In this document: positions 6,632 through 17,539 of the stretch, piece by piece
How positions within the stretch are numbered: position 1 is the first letter of the stretch
Layout: each line of letters opens with the position of its first letter
Assembly: GCF_003788585.1 (NCBI RefSeq)
Contig: NZ_AYKG01000034.1
Location: forward strand, 62,001-126,000
Direction of reading: 5' to 3'
Length of the DNA: 64,000 bases
Source: Salinisphaera japonica YTM-1
GTDB taxonomy: Bacteria; Pseudomonadota; Gammaproteobacteria; Nevskiales; Salinisphaeraceae
Made by a program: the position numbers and the translations under genes
The notes under the pieces: generated by a model
Database searches by the model: none
Told to the model about the DNA's origin: nothing
Seen by the model: the letters and a program-made list of their open reading frames with translations, nothing else

Positions 6632-9550
6632 ATGAAAAGCGATCTGAACGACCAGTTCATCAGCACCTCGCCACTGTTCGGTGGTAACTCGGCGTATGTC
6701 GAGGATTACTACGAGCAGTATCTTCGCGATCCTGACTCGGTCGAGCCCAGCTGGCGCGAGTACTTCAAGAGCCTGAACGGCAGTGACGACAAGGATGTCG
6801 CACACGGCCCGATCCGCGATTCGTTCGTTGATCATCAGCCTTCGGCGGGACAGGGTGCGTCAACCAAGGCGGGCATGTCGTCTCGTGCGGCACAGAAACA
6901 GGCCGGCGTGCTGCAGTTGATCAGCCATTATCGCTCGCGCGGTCATCGCGTGGCCGATCTGGATCCGCTGGGCCTGTATAATCCGGCGCCGCTGCCGGAT
7001 CTGGAGCCCGCGTTCCATGGCCTGGCCGAAGCCGATATGGACAAGGTGTTCAACACCGGCTCGCTATATGCCCACGACGATGAGATGGCGCTGCGCGACA
7101 TCATCGATGTGTGCAAGCGGGTGTATACCGGCACCATCGGTACCGAGTACATGTACATCACCGATCCCGAGCAGAAGCGCTGGATTCAGCGTCGTCTCGA
7201 GGCCGGGGTTGAGCATCACGGGCTTGCCGAGAAAGAAAAGCTCGAGATCCTGCGTCAGCTGACCGCTGCCGAAGGGATCGAACGTTATCTGCACACGAAA
7301 TACGTCGGCCAGAAGCGTTTCTCGCTCGAGGGCGCAGACAGCATGATCCCGGCACTTGATGAGCTGATCCGCTCATCGGCGCGGCATCATGTCGACGAGG
7401 TCGTGATCGGCATGGCCCACCGTGGCCGGCTTAACGTGCTGGTCAATATCCTGGGCAAAGCCCCGGGCGAGCTCTTTGCCGAGTTCGAGGGCAAGTACGA
7501 TATCGAAGAGCTCGATATGTCGGGCGACGTTAAGTATCACCTTGGCTTTTCGACCGATATCGAGATCGAGGACGAGCGTGTCCATCTCGTGCTTGCCTTC
7601 AACCCTTCGCATCTCGAGGCCGTCAATCCGGTGGTCGAGGGCTCGGTCAAGGCACGTCAGACCCGGCGGCACGATGCCGCAGGTGAAACCGTTCTACCGG
7701 TGCTGATCCACGGCGACGCCTCGTTTGCCGGCCAGGGCGTGGTCATGGAGACCATGCAGCTGTCTCAGGCCGAAGGGTATGCCACGGGCGGCACGATCCA
7801 TCTGATCGTCAACAACCAGCTCGGGTTCACGATGCAGAACCCGATCACCGGCAAGCAGGGCGAGATCTCGCGTACGTCGCAGTACTGTACCGATATCGCC
7901 AAGATGCTCGAAGCGCCGGTGTTCCATGTCAACGGTGACGACCCGGAGGCCGTGGTCTTCGTCACGCGTCTGGCCATGGATTATCGGGAGGCGTTCGGCA
8001 AGGACGTCATCATCGACATGATCTGCTATCGCCGGCAGGGGCATAACGAAGCCGATGAGCCGGCCGTGACCCAGCCGCTGATGTATCAGAAGGTCAAACA
8101 GATGCAGACCACGCGGGTGCTCTATGCCAAGCATCTGCAAGATATCGGCCTGATCGACGGCGATCATGCCCAGGAACTGTTCGATGCCTATCGCGACGGT
8201 CTGGACGAAGGCAAGAACATCACCCGCACCACGCTGGGCCTGGTGGGTAACGAGCATACGGTCGACTGGGGTCGTTACAGCCGCGACAAATGGTCGAACG
8301 TGGTCGATACCTCGGTGCCGATCGAAACGCTTCAGCGTCTGTCCAGCCAGCTCTACGAGCAGTTCCCCGATGGCCTGGACCTGCACAAGCGGGTCGAGCG
8401 CATCGTCGGCGATCGGCAAAAGATGGCCGCCGGTGCAACGCGCATCGATTGGGGCTTTGCCGAGCATATGGCCTATGCCAGCCTGCTTGACGACGGTTTT
8501 GATGTCCGGCTGTCCGGCCAGGATTCCGGCCGTGGCACGTTCTTCCATCGCCACGCGGTGATCTACAACCAGCAGGATGGTACGGAATATATTCCGCTCA
8601 ACAACTGCTCCCGCGACGGCACGCGCTTCGACGTCAACGACACGCTGCTTTCAGAGATGGCGGTGCTGGGCTTCGAGTACGGCTACGCGACGGCTGATCC
8701 GCGCACCCTCACGATCTGGGAAGCGCAGTTCGGCGACTTCGTCAACGGCGCGCAGGTCATCATTGACCAGTTCATTTCCTCCGGCCGCGCCAAGTGGGGC
8801 CGGATGTGTGGTCTGGTGATGTTCTTGCCGCACGGCTATGAAGGCCAAGGCCCGGAGCATTCCTCGGCGCGCCTGGAGCGCTTCCTGCAGCTGTGTGCCG
8901 AGCGCCACATGCTGGTCTGTGTGCCTTCCACTCCGGCCCAGTGGTTTCATCTGCTGCGTCAGCAGATGGTGCGCAACCTGCGTATGCCGCTGGTGGTGCT
9001 CACGCCCAAGAGTCTATTGCGACATCGTCTGTCGACCTCGACGCTGGACGACCTGGCCGAGGGCCATTTCCAGTTCATCATCGATGAACCGGAAGACATC
9101 GACGCCGACAAGATCAAGCGTGTGGTCTTTTGTAGCGGCAAGGTCTATTACGACCTGCTGCAAGGCCGCGAGGATCGCGAGCTGGATGATGTCGCCATCG
9201 TGCGTATCGAGCAGCTCTATCCGTTCCCGGCCGAGGACTATGCCAAGGCGCTGGCGCGTTACAAGAACGCCGAGCAGGTGGTGTGGTGTCAGGAAGAGCC
9301 CGAGAACCAAGGCGCCTGGTACCAGATCAAGCATCGTCTGCAGGTGCCGCTGGCCGATCAGCACGAGTTGCTCTACGCCACGCGCCCGGGTGCGGCCACG
9401 ACCGCCGTGGGCTATCACAAGCTGCACGTCAAACAACAAGAAGCGGTCATTGAAGCCGGCCTGGTCGGCGGCGAGCATCTGATCGAAAAAGGCACGGTCA
9501 AGGCCGATCCCCGCGGCAAGAAAGCGGGTATCCGGCAAAAGCAATCGTAA
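6632..9550 (+). CDS. sucA: SucA, 2-oxoglutarate dehydrogenase E1 component
   Basis: A full-length 972-residue thiamin-diphosphate-dependent E1. The N terminus has the SucA-specific lipoyl-interaction segment ([19 protein letters not shown] and SWREYFKSL); [25 protein letters not shown] and [16 protein letters not shown] mark the active site; [21 protein letters not shown] follows; the C-terminal part has [21 protein letters not shown]-type residues ([17 protein letters not shown]). It decarboxylates 2-oxoglutarate and reductively succinylates SucB in the TCA cycle. First gene of a sucA-sucB-lpd operon; sucCD are not adjacent downstream, where kup lies instead. Confidence 0.97.
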   Translation: MKSDLNDQFISTSPLFGGNSAYVEDYYEQYLRDPDSVEPSWREYFKSLNGSDDKDVAHGPIRDSFVDHQPSAGQGASTKAGMSSRAAQKQAGVLQLISHYRSRGHRVADLDPLGLYNPAPLPDLEPAFHGLAEADMDKVFNTGSLYAHDDEMALRDIIDVCKRVYTGTIGTEYMYITDPEQKRWIQRRLEAGVEHHGLAEKEKLEILRQLTAAEGIERYLHTKYVGQKRFSLEGADSMIPALDELIRSSARHHVDEVVIGMAHRGRLNVLVNILGKAPGELFAEFEGKYDIEELDMSGDVKYHLGFSTDIEIEDERVHLVLAFNPSHLEAVNPVVEGSVKARQTRRHDAAGETVLPVLIHGDASFAGQGVVMETMQLSQAEGYATGGTIHLIVNNQLGFTMQNPITGKQGEISRTSQYCTDIAKMLEAPVFHVNGDDPEAVVFVTRLAMDYREAFGKDVIIDMICYRRQGHNEADEPAVTQPLMYQKVKQMQTTRVLYAKHLQDIGLIDGDHAQELFDAYRDGLDEGKNITRTTLGLVGNEHTVDWGRYSRDKWSNVVDTSVPIETLQRLSSQLYEQFPDGLDLHKRVERIVGDRQKMAAGATRIDWGFAEHMAYASLLDDGFDVRLSGQDSGRGTFFHRHAVIYNQQDGTEYIPLNNCSRDGTRFDVNDTLLSEMAVLGFEYGYATADPRTLTIWEAQFGDFVNGAQVIIDQFISSGRAKWGRMCGLVMFLPHGYEGQGPEHSSARLERFLQLCAERHMLVCVPSTPAQWFHLLRQQMVRNLRMPLVVLTPKSLLRHRLSTSTLDDLAEGHFQFIIDEPEDIDADKIKRVVFCSGKVYYDLLQGREDRELDDVAIVRIEQLYPFPAEDYAKALARYKNAEQVVWCQEEPENQGAWYQIKHRLQVPLADQHELLYATRPGAATTAVGYHKLHVKQQEAVIEAGLVGGEHLIEKGTVKADPRGKKAGIRQKQS

Positions 9551-9600
9551 GCGCCTCAACTCACTCGAATACGTCACGACAAGAGTCAGGAACTAAAAGC

Positions 9601-10950
9601 ATGGCCACAGAAGTCAAGGTCCCGGAGCTGCCCGAATCCGTCAGTGAAGCCACGGTCGGCGAGTGGCAGAAGAAACAGGGCGACGCCGTCGAGCGCGACG
9701 AGAATCTGCTCGATCTCGAAACCGACAAGGTCGTGCTGGAGGTGCCGGCTGTGGCTGCCGGCAAGCTGGTCGAGATCAAGGTCGAGGCCGGTGAGACCGT
9801 ACAGGCCGGCGACGTCCTGGCCGTCATCGAGGAAGGTGCGGCCGGCGATGCCGACGACGACGACAGCGACGAAGACGCTGACGCTGACGCTGACGCGGCC
9901 GACGATAAAGAAGAGAAAAAAGACGACAAGAAAAAAGACAAGAGCGACAGCGCGTCGGCCAAGCGTGATGACGGCGATGACGACAGCGACGACGATGCCG
10001 AAGAAGACGACGCCGATGCGGTAGCCAGCCCCGCGGCCAAGAAGCTGATGGCCGAAAACGATCTGGCCGCCGCTGATATCAAGGGCAGCGGCAAGGACGG
10101 GCGCATCACGAAAGCCGACGTGCAGTCGGCCGTGGAGTCAAAACCGGCCAAGAAGTCGGGCGACGACAAGAAAGCCGCCCAGAAGAAAGCGCCGGAAGAA
10201 GCCGATACCGGCCGTGCCGATCGCCAGGCTCTGGGCGATGTCGGCGGCGAGCGTGTCGAACAGCGCGTGCCGATGACGCGTATCCGTTCGCGTATCGCCG
10301 AGCGTCTGCTGGATGCCAGCCAGAACACGGCCATGTTGACCACCTTCAATGAGGTGGACATGAAAGCCGTGATGGAACTGCGCGGTCGCTACAAGGAAGC
10401 CTTCGAAAAAGAGCACGAAGTGCGCTTGGGCTTCATGTCGTTCTTCGTTAAGGCGGCCGTGGAAGCGCTCAAGCGTTTCCCGATCGTCAACGCCTCGATC
10501 GACGAAGGCGATATTGTCTATCACGGCTTCTATGATGTCGGTGTGGCCGTGTCCTCGCCGCGCGGGCTACTGGTGCCGGTGCTGCGCGATGCGGACCAGA
10601 TGTCCTATGCAACGGTCGAGTCCACGATCCGCGACCTGGGCAAACGGGCCCAGGACGGCAAGGTCACCATGGACGAAATGACCGGCGGCACGTTCACGAT
10701 CACCAACGGCGGCGTGTTCGGCTCGTTGCTGTCGACGCCGATCATCAATCCGCCGCAGTCGGCGATCCTGGGCATGCACGCCACCAACGACAAGCCGGTG
10801 GTGCGCGACGGTGAAATCGTCATCCGCCCGATCATGCAGTTGGCGCTTTCCTATGATCACCGCCTGGTCGACGGGCGTGACGCGGTTCTGTTCCTCAAAA
10901 CGATCAAGGATCTGCTCGAGGATCCGTCGCGGCTGCTGCTGCAGATCTAG
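9601..10950 (+). CDS. sucB: SucB, dihydrolipoyllysine succinyltransferase (E2), with very acidic linker
   Basis: Domains in order: a lipoyl domain (residues 1-76, lipoyl-lysine in [11 protein letters not shown]), an extended linker, an E1/E3-binding domain (about 142-178: [13 protein letters not shown]...[13 protein letters not shown]) and the catalytic acyltransferase domain, with active-site His in [12 protein letters not shown] near the C terminus. At 449 residues it is longer than the approximately 405 of E. coli SucB. The excess is the first linker, which is almost entirely Asp, Glu, Lys and Ser with runs such as [20 protein letters not shown]. Ordinary E2 linkers are rich in Ala and Pro. 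A GGAAC-like site precedes the ATG, 50 bases after sucA. Confidence 0.96.
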   Translation: MATEVKVPELPESVSEATVGEWQKKQGDAVERDENLLDLETDKVVLEVPAVAAGKLVEIKVEAGETVQAGDVLAVIEEGAAGDADDDDSDEDADADADAADDKEEKKDDKKKDKSDSASAKRDDGDDDSDDDAEEDDADAVASPAAKKLMAENDLAAADIKGSGKDGRITKADVQSAVESKPAKKSGDDKKAAQKKAPEEADTGRADRQALGDVGGERVEQRVPMTRIRSRIAERLLDASQNTAMLTTFNEVDMKAVMELRGRYKEAFEKEHEVRLGFMSFFVKAAVEALKRFPIVNASIDEGDIVYHGFYDVGVAVSSPRGLLVPVLRDADQMSYATVESTIRDLGKRAQDGKVTMDEMTGGTFTITNGGVFGSLLSTPIINPPQSAILGMHATNDKPVVRDGEIVIRPIMQLALSYDHRLVDGRDAVLFLKTIKDLLEDPSRLLLQI

Positions 10951-11015
10951 GCCCATCGACTGTCACGCGCCGGCTCCAAGCCGGCGCGATTCTTTAAGCT
11001 TTTCGAAGGAACATC

Positions 11016-12455
11016 ATGAGTTCATCCTACGATGTCATCGTGATCGGCGCCGGCCCGGCCGGTTACGTCTCCGCGATCCGTGCGGCACAGCTCGGCATGA
11101 ACACGCTGTGTGTCGATAACTGGTTGACCAAGGGCGATCGCCCGTCGCTTGGCGGCACCTGCCTCAATGCCGGCTGTATTCCCTCCAAGGCTTTGCTTGA
11201 ATCCAGCGAGCTCTACGAGCGCGCCCAGGGTGAGTTCAGCCAGCACGGCCTGTCGTTCGACAAGGTCGAGCTCGATATCGACCAGATGCAAAAGCGCAAG
11301 GCCGGCGTGGTCGGCGAGCTGACCGGTGGTATTGCCGGTTTGTTCAAGGCTAACGGCGTGGAATCGCTGGCCGGCACGGCCCAGGTCATTGATTCCGGCA
11401 AGGTGCACGTCAAGACCCAGGACGGCGAGGAGCAAGAGCTCACTGCCGACCACGTGATCATCGCGGCCGGCTCGGTGCCGGTCGAGCTGGATATCGCGCC
11501 GTTCGATAACGAATACATCCTGGATTCGTGGGGCGCGCTCGATATGGAGGCCGTGCCGGAGAAACTCGGCGTGATCGGTGCCGGCTATATCGGCGTCGAG
11601 CTCGGCAGTGTCTGGTCGCGCCTGGGGGCCGAGGTCACCATCCTCGAAGCCGTCGACGAGTTCATGCCGATCGCTGATCGCGATATCGCCAAGGAAGCGC
11701 TAAAGACATTCCGCAAGCAGGGCTTGAACGTCGAACTATCGGCGCGGGTAACGGCAACCCGCATCGAAGACGACAAAGTCGTCGTCGAGTACACCAAGAA
11801 CGATGAAACCCATACCGAAACCTTCGATCGCCTGATCGTGGCGGTCGGTCGTCGGCCGAACACGAAGAACATCTGTGCCAAAGACGCCCGTGTGGAGCTC
11901 GACGACAAGGGCTTCATTGACGTCGACGAGGCCTATCGCACGAGCCTGCCCGGCGTGTATGCCGTGGGCGATGTCATCGGCAACCCGATGCTTGCACACA
12001 AGGGCATGGAAGAGGGCGTGGTCGTGGCCGAGCTGCTCGACGGCCAGAAGCCGCACATGAATTACGATGTGATTCCTTCGGTGGTCTACACCGCGCCCGA
12101 GCTGGCCTGGGTTGGCAAGAGCGAGGCGCAGCTCAAGTCCGCTGGCGTTGACTATCGCGTCGGCCAGATCCCGTTCGCCTCGAACGGCCGGGCCAAGGCG
12201 ATGGCGCATCAGGGCGGCTTCGTGAAGATGATCGCCGATGCCAATACGGACGAGATCCTGGGCGTACACATGATCGGGCCGTATGTATCCGAGATGATTC
12301 AGGAAATCGTCGTGGCCATGGAATACAAGGCGGCCAGCGAGGATATCGCCCGGATCATCCATGGCCACCCGACGCTGGGCGAGGCGGTCCACGAAGCCGC
12401 GCTGGCGGTCTCCGGCCGGCCGATCCATTTCCCGCCCAAGAAAAAGAAGAAATAG
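11016..12455 (+). CDS. lpd: Lpd, dihydrolipoyl dehydrogenase (E3)
   Basis: The 479-residue flavoprotein has an FAD-binding IGAGPAGYVSAIRAAQLG, the redox-active disulfide GGTCLNAGCIPSKALL, an NAD-binding GAGYIGVELGSVWSRLG, the second FAD motif GVYAVGDV and the C-terminal HGHPTLGEAVHEAAL with the catalytic His-Glu. It reoxidises the lipoyl arm of SucB and probably serves other 2-oxoacid complexes. The C terminus ends in a run of lysines (PPKKKKK). RBS GAAGGA lies before the ATG; a strong terminator follows. Confidence 0.97.
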   Translation: MSSSYDVIVIGAGPAGYVSAIRAAQLGMNTLCVDNWLTKGDRPSLGGTCLNAGCIPSKALLESSELYERAQGEFSQHGLSFDKVELDIDQMQKRKAGVVGELTGGIAGLFKANGVESLAGTAQVIDSGKVHVKTQDGEEQELTADHVIIAAGSVPVELDIAPFDNEYILDSWGALDMEAVPEKLGVIGAGYIGVELGSVWSRLGAEVTILEAVDEFMPIADRDIAKEALKTFRKQGLNVELSARVTATRIEDDKVVVEYTKNDETHTETFDRLIVAVGRRPNTKNICAKDARVELDDKGFIDVDEAYRTSLPGVYAVGDVIGNPMLAHKGMEEGVVVAELLDGQKPHMNYDVIPSVVYTAPELAWVGKSEAQLKSAGVDYRVGQIPFASNGRAKAMAHQGGFVKMIADANTDEILGVHMIGPYVSEMIQEIVVAMEYKAASEDIARIIHGHPTLGEAVHEAALAVSGRPIHFPPKKKKK

Positions 12456-12475
12456 CCCGCACCGCGTAGCGGCGA

Positions 12476-12521
12476 CACAAAAACCCTCGACGGCAACTTG
12501 CCGCTCGAGGGTTTTTTGTGT
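12476..12521. terminator. Strong intrinsic terminator after lpd
   Basis: CACAAAAACCCTCGA and TCGAGGGTTTTTTGTG form a long stem flanked by A and T runs, with an inner CGGCAA/TTGCCG. It closes the sucA-sucB-lpd operon and separates it from kup. Confidence 0.9.
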
Positions 12522-12555
12522 CTTTATGAAGGTCATCGTAAGACGTATTGGCCCC

Positions 12556-14502
12556 ATGAACACGCCCGATCATCACGAGGACTCGCTGGCGAAACGGCCA
12601 CCAGACGACGCGGACGCTGCAAGCCATCATGACACGGCGGGTAAGAGCCGCCCCGCGCTGCCGGCGCTGAGCCTGGCCGCGCTCGGCATCGTCTACGGCG
12701 ATATCGGCACCAGCCCGATCTACGCGCTGCGTGAAGCGTTTTTCGCACATGCAGCCATCGACACGCGGGCCGCCAGTATCTACGGCGTGTTATCGCTGAT
12801 GTTCTGGTCGTTGATTATCGTGATTTCGATCAAGTATCTATCGGTGGTGATGCGAGCCTCAAATAACGGCGAGGGCGGCATCATCGCGTTGGTGGCTTTG
12901 CTTAACCCGTGGAAGACCGAACGTGGCAGTCGACGTTATCTGTTGATGTTGATGGGCCTGTTTGGCGCGGCGCTGCTTTACGGCGACGGGACGATCACGC
13001 CGGCGATCTCGGTGCTCAGTGCCATCGAAGGTCTGGAGGTGGCCACCCCGGCCTTCACCCCGTATATCGTGCCGATCACGATCGTGATTCTCGTCGGTCT
13101 GTTCTCGATCCAGCGCCAGGGCACGGCGCGTGTGGGTGCCTGGTTCGGGCCGGTGATGCTGGTGTGGTTCGCGACCCTGGCAATGCTCGGCATCAGCGGA
13201 ATCCTGCATCATCCGGCAATCCTGGCGGCAGTGAACCCGGCCTATGCCTGGACGTTCTTCGCAACCAACGGGTTTGCCGGGTTTCTCGTAATGGGCACGG
13301 TGTTCCTGGTGGTCACTGGCGGTGAAGCGCTCTATGCGGATATGGGTCATTTCGGGCTGGCGCCTATTCGCGCGGCCTGGTTCGTGGTGGTGCTTCCCGG
13401 TCTGTTGTTGAATTATTTCGGTCAGGGCGCGCTCATGCTGGCCCATCCGGACACCCAGCAGCCGTTCTATGCGCTGGCACCGGACTGGGCGCTCTTGCCG
13501 GTTGTGGGTATCGCTACGCTTGCGACGGTCATCGCATCGCAGGCGGGCATTTCCGGCGTGTTTTCATTGACGCGCCAAGCGATTCAGCTCGGCCAACTCC
13601 CGCGTATGCGGATCGTGCAGACCTCGCGTGAGTCGTACGGCCAGATCTATATCCCGGTGATCAATGTCCTGTTGATGATCGCCACCATCGGGCTGGTGAT
13701 CGGTTTTCAGCGCTCGGATCATCTGGCCTCGGCTTATGGCGTGGCCGTATCGCTGGATATGGTCATCACTACGATTCTGGCTTTCTTCGTGGCCTATCGC
13801 TGGGATTGGTTTCCCAAGCTGGCTGGCGTCGTGGCCGTGGGCCTGCTCGTGGTGGATGTCTCGTTCTTCGGGGCCAACGTCTTCAAGATCCCCGACGGCG
13901 GCTGGTATCCGTTGCTCATGGCCGGGCTGATTTTCTTCGTTATGGCCACCTGGCGTACGGGCCGCGCGATCGTGCGAGCGCGTCTTGATGCACAAAGTGA
14001 ACCCATCGAGCGCTTCATCGATAACCTGAGCCCGGATCTGGTGCGCATACCCGGAACGGCGGTATTCATGTCGGTATCCGGCCAGAAAACGCCGGCAATG
14101 CTGGCGCATCATCTCCGTTTGAACCGCTGCCTGCACGAACAAGCCCTGATCGTGACCGTTCACATCATGGACGTTCCTCGCGTTCCGGCAGCTGATCGTA
14201 TCCGTATCGCGGGCCTGGCGGACGGGTTCTATCGCATTGATCTTTACTACGGCTTCATTCAAGCAACTAACGTGCCGGTCGGGCTGCGGCTGTGCCAAGA
14301 ATTCGGCGTGGATATCGACCTAGAGGCCACGACATTCTATGTCGGCCGCGAGAGTCTGATCCCGGATAGCCAGGTGCCGGGCATGCCGGTCTGGCGTGAG
14401 CGCCTGTTCGCTTTCATGGCACGTAATGCCAACTCCGCCACGCAACAGTTTCATCTGCCGTCAGAGCGTGTGGTCGAGCTTGGTATCCAGATCCGGCTAT
14501 AG
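12556..14502 (+). CDS. kup: Kup, low-affinity potassium uptake transporter
   Basis: The 648-residue protein has the KUP/HAK/KT signature LAALGIVYGDIGTSPIYALREAF, then GEGGIIALVALL, LLYGDGTITPAISVLSAIEGLE and GGEALYADMGHFG, with about 12 membrane helices and a cytoplasmic C-terminal domain from about residue 480. Kup imports K+ by proton symport. I chose the ATG at 12556, which leaves a hydrophilic N-terminal tail of about 35 residues; an in-frame ATG at 12526 would add 10 more but lies directly against the terminator. Potassium uptake would fit a salt-adapted lifestyle. Confidence 0.93.
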   Translation: MNTPDHHEDSLAKRPPDDADAASHHDTAGKSRPALPALSLAALGIVYGDIGTSPIYALREAFFAHAAIDTRAASIYGVLSLMFWSLIIVISIKYLSVVMRASNNGEGGIIALVALLNPWKTERGSRRYLLMLMGLFGAALLYGDGTITPAISVLSAIEGLEVATPAFTPYIVPITIVILVGLFSIQRQGTARVGAWFGPVMLVWFATLAMLGISGILHHPAILAAVNPAYAWTFFATNGFAGFLVMGTVFLVVTGGEALYADMGHFGLAPIRAAWFVVVLPGLLLNYFGQGALMLAHPDTQQPFYALAPDWALLPVVGIATLATVIASQAGISGVFSLTRQAIQLGQLPRMRIVQTSRESYGQIYIPVINVLLMIATIGLVIGFQRSDHLASAYGVAVSLDMVITTILAFFVAYRWDWFPKLAGVVAVGLLVVDVSFFGANVFKIPDGGWYPLLMAGLIFFVMATWRTGRAIVRARLDAQSEPIERFIDNLSPDLVRIPGTAVFMSVSGQKTPAMLAHHLRLNRCLHEQALIVTVHIMDVPRVPAADRIRIAGLADGFYRIDLYYGFIQATNVPVGLRLCQEFGVDIDLEATTFYVGRESLIPDSQVPGMPVWRERLFAFMARNANSATQQFHLPSERVVELGIQIRL

Positions 14503-14551
14503 CCTGCTACGGCTGGTAAACTAACGATCATGCTTGGAACATGAGGCAGTT

Positions 14552-15304
14552 ATGGCAGGGCATAGCAAATGGGCCAATATCCAGCACCGGAAAAAGGCCC
14601 AGGACAAGAAACGCGCCAAGGTGTTCACGCGCCTGATTCGTGAGATCACGGTCGCGGCCCGCATGGGCGGCTCGGACCCTAACGATAATCCGCGTTTGCG
14701 CCTGGCCTGGGACAAGGCCCTGGCTGCCAACATGCCCAAGGACAACATCGAGCGTGCAGCCAAGCGCGGCGCGGGCGAGGACGGGGCCGACAACTACGAA
14801 GAGATCCGCTACGAAGGCTATGGCCCGCAGGGCGCGGCCATCATGGTCGACTGCATGACGGACAACCGTAATCGCACGGTCTCTGAAATCCGCTATGTCT
14901 TCTCGCGTAACGGCGGCAACATGGGCGCGGATGGCTCGGTGGCCTATCTGTTCGATCGCAAGGGGATTCTGTTGTTCTCGCCCGAGGTCGATGATGAACA
15001 TGTGTTGGCCCCGGCACTGGAAGCCGGTGCGGAAGATCTGGTCGAGTATGAAGACGGCTCTTTCGAGGTGCTGACCGCCCCGGACGATTATCCCGAGGTG
15101 CGTCGCGCGGTCGAAGAGGCGGGCTACGAGCCTGCCCAGGGTGACGTGACCATGCGTCCGGCGACCACCGTCGAGTTGTCGGGCGAGGCGGCCCAGACCT
15201 GCTTGAAACTCATCGATGCGCTCGAGGACCTCGACGACGTACAGGATGTCTATACCAACGTCGAGTTCGATGAAGCCACGTTGTCCGAAAACGAGGCGGC
15301 ATAA
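14552..15304 (+). CDS. yebC: YebC/PmpR-family protein (TACO1 family)
   Basis: The canonical start MAGHSKWANIQHRKKAQDKKRAK fixes the ATG at 14552, with GAGG five bases upstream; an in-frame TTG at 14534 is not needed. Also visible are ARMGGSDPNDNPRLRLAWDKA, NMPKDNIERAAKRG and GYGPQGAAIMVDCMTDNRNRTV. The 250-residue family binds DNA in some reports and acts on translation of difficult sequences (relation to TACO1) in others. It precedes ruvC by three bases, the usual order in gammaproteobacteria. Confidence 0.95.
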   Translation: MAGHSKWANIQHRKKAQDKKRAKVFTRLIREITVAARMGGSDPNDNPRLRLAWDKALAANMPKDNIERAAKRGAGEDGADNYEEIRYEGYGPQGAAIMVDCMTDNRNRTVSEIRYVFSRNGGNMGADGSVAYLFDRKGILLFSPEVDDEHVLAPALEAGAEDLVEYEDGSFEVLTAPDDYPEVRRAVEEAGYEPAQGDVTMRPATTVELSGEAAQTCLKLIDALEDLDDVQDVYTNVEFDEATLSENEAA

Positions 15305-15307
15305 CGC

Positions 15308-15844
15308 GTGTCGAACCCGCGCTCTGTCACCGTGCCGCGTATTCTGGGTATTGATCCGGGCTCCACGATCATGGGCTTTGCCGTGGTCGACGGCGGCGCT
15401 CGCCCGGCACAGTGTGTCATCGACTGTCTGCGCCTGCCCAAGACCGATTTCCCGACCCGGCTGGGCCTGATCTTCGAGCGGCTCACGGCCGTGATCGCCG
15501 AATGGCAGCCGGATGAAATGGCGATCGAGAACGTGTTCGTATCGCGTAACGCGGCATCGGCGCTCAAGCTCGGCCAGGCACGCGGCGCGGCGATCTGTGC
15601 CGGCGCGGCGGCCGGCCTGCCGGTGGCCGAATACACGCCCTCGCAGATCAAACAGGCCGTGGTCGGACGCGGCAGCGCCGACAAGACACAGATCCAGCAC
15701 ATGGTGGCCATGCTGCTCGCCGTGCCGGGCAAATTACAGGCCGATGCCGCAGATGCGGCCGCCGTGGCACTCTGTCATGCCCATACCGCCCATACGGCCG
15801 GGCGTCTTCAGCAGGGCACACAGCGCAGCAGGGCACGCGCATGA
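15308..15844 (+). CDS. ruvC: RuvC, Holliday junction resolvase
   Basis: The 178-residue protein starts with GTG. Acidic catalytic residues of the RNase H fold are visible: Asp in LGIDPGSTIMGFAVVD, Glu in MAIENVFVSRN, and the C-terminal pair in DAADAAAVALCH. It cuts Holliday junctions symmetrically in the complex with RuvAB. Its stop overlaps the ruvA start as ATGA. Confidence 0.96.
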   Translation: MSNPRSVTVPRILGIDPGSTIMGFAVVDGGARPAQCVIDCLRLPKTDFPTRLGLIFERLTAVIAEWQPDEMAIENVFVSRNAASALKLGQARGAAICAGAAAGLPVAEYTPSQIKQAVVGRGSADKTQIQHMVAMLLAVPGKLQADAADAAAVALCHAHTAHTAGRLQQGTQRSRARA

Positions 15845-16455
15845 TCGGGCGTCTTCGCGGTCAGCTGATCGAAAAACAGCCGCCACGTCTGGTTATCGAG
15901 GTGGCCGGTGTGGGCTATGAGGTCGAGGCCCCCATGTCGACCTGTTTCGGCCTGTCCAGCACTCAGGGCGAGATCACGCTGCTGACGCAGATGGTCGTGC
16001 GCGAAGACGCCATGCTGCTGTATGGCTTTGCCACCGAGCAGGAACGACAGCTTTTTCGCGAGCTGATCAAGGTCTCGGGTATAGGTGCCAAACTGGCTCT
16101 GACGATACTTTCGGGCATGAGCGTGGCGGATTTTGTGGCCACCATCGAGGCAGACGACGCGGCCCGCCTGACGGGTCTGCCCGGCGTGGGCAAGAAAACG
16201 GCGGCGCGCCTGATCATCGAGATGCGGGACAAGCTTTCGGGTACAGCGATCGCGCCCACGCTGGGCACGGCCAGTACACAGGCGACGGCGGGCGGCGACG
16301 GAACATCCGCAGATGCCACCGGCGTTGCGCGCCAGGCGCTCGTGGCTCTGGGCTACAAGCCCGCCGAGGCCGATCGGCTGCTGCGCGGCCTGTCCAGCGA
16401 GACCGAGGACAGCGAAACCCTGATTCGCGAAGCGCTCAAGCGCGCGGTCCGTTGA
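15841..16455 (+). CDS. ruvA: RuvA, Holliday junction branch migration protein
   Basis: The 204-residue protein opens with [12 protein letters not shown] and has the OB-fold domain, the two helix-hairpin-helix motifs ([19 protein letters not shown] and [20 protein letters not shown]) and a C-terminal domain III ([19 protein letters not shown]) that contacts RuvB. It recognises four-way junctions. ATGA overlap with ruvC indicates translational coupling. Confidence 0.97.
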   Translation: MIGRLRGQLIEKQPPRLVIEVAGVGYEVEAPMSTCFGLSSTQGEITLLTQMVVREDAMLLYGFATEQERQLFRELIKVSGIGAKLALTILSGMSVADFVATIEADDAARLTGLPGVGKKTAARLIIEMRDKLSGTAIAPTLGTASTQATAGGDGTSADATGVARQALVALGYKPAEADRLLRGLSSETEDSETLIREALKRAVR

Positions 16456-16459
16456 GCCG

Positions 16460-17539
16460 ATGAGCACCCCCTCCGACGGCATTGACGAAGGCGAACGACT
16501 GATTGCCGGCGCGGCCCGCCCCGAAGAGGGACGTTTCGATCGCGCACTGCGGCCTACGCGGCTGGCTGACTATGTGGGCCAGCCCGAGGTCTGTGAGCAG
16601 CTCGATATCTTCGTCTCCGCGGCACGCAATCGTGCCGAAGCGCTCGATCATGTCCTGATCTTCGGCCCGCCGGGGCTGGGCAAGACCACCATGGCGCAGG
16701 TCATCGCCAACGAGATGAACGTGGGGTTTCGCCAGACCTCGGGCCCGGTACTGGAGCGCCCCGGCGACCTGGCCGCGCTGTTGACCAATCTCGAGGCCAA
16801 CGACGTACTGTTCATCGACGAGATCCATCGCTTGTCGCCCGTCGTCGAGGAGGTGCTCTATCCCGCGCTCGAGGATTACCAGATCGATATCGTCATCGGT
16901 GAAGGCCCGGCCGCCCGTTCGATCAAGCTCGATCTGCCGGCTTTCACATTGGTGGGGGCCACCACGCGCGCCGGGGCGCTGACCTCGCCACTGCGGGATC
17001 GGTTCGGCATCGTTCAGCGCCTGGAATTCTATTCCCAGGCCGATCTGGCCTCGATCGTGACCCGCTCGGCGGGCATTCTGGGTATCGAAATCGAGGCCGC
17101 CGGTGCCGACGAAATCGCGCGCCGTGCCCGAGGGACGCCGCGCGTGGCCAATCGGCTGCTGCGCCGGGTGCGTGACTATGCCGAAGTGCGTGCCGATGGC
17201 CGCATCGCCGGCCAGGTCGCCGCCCGGGCCATGGATATGCTGCGCGTGGACGACAACGGCTTCGACATGATGGATCGCAAGCTGCTCGAAGCGCTCATCC
17301 ACAAGTTCGAGGGCGGCCCGGTGGGTGTCGAAAGCCTGGCCGCAGCGATCGGCGAGGCCCGCGAGACGATCGAAGACGTCATCGAGCCGTATCTCATCCA
17401 ACAGGGCTTCATGATGCGCACGCCGCGCGGGCGCATGGCCATGCCGCTGACTTATCGTTATTACGGCCTGACGACGCCCGCGCCGGGTCAGGTCGATGCG
17501 CCGGATCTGTTCGTGGGCGACGACGACCGAAGTGAGTGA
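16460..17539 (+). CDS. ruvB: RuvB, Holliday junction branch migration ATPase
   Basis: The 359-residue AAA+ motor begins [14 protein letters not shown] and has Walker [10 protein letters not shown], Walker B LFIDEIHR, sensor 1 GATTRAG and arginine finger DRFG, with a C-terminal winged helix ([13 protein letters not shown]). It pumps DNA through the RuvA-bound junction. Third gene of ruvCAB; the 3' end overlaps ybgC by eight bases. Confidence 0.97.
   Translation: MSTPSDGIDEGERLIAGAARPEEGRFDRALRPTRLADYVGQPEVCEQLDIFVSAARNRAEALDHVLIFGPPGLGKTTMAQVIANEMNVGFRQTSGPVLERPGDLAALLTNLEANDVLFIDEIHRLSPVVEEVLYPALEDYQIDIVIGEGPAARSIKLDLPAFTLVGATTRAGALTSPLRDRFGIVQRLEFYSQADLASIVTRSAGILGIEIEAAGADEIARRARGTPRVANRLLRRVRDYAEVRADGRIAGQVAARAMDMLRVDDNGFDMMDRKLLEALIHKFEGGPVGVESLAAAIGEARETIEDVIEPYLIQQGFMMRTPRGRMAMPLTYRYYGLTTPAPGQVDAPDLFVGDDDRSE

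Noticed and set aside
6594-6635. A 13-codon leader peptide whose TGA overlaps the sucA ATG
   Set aside because: AGGAG directly abuts its ATG with no spacing, and the encoded peptide has no attenuation feature such as a run of regulatory codons.
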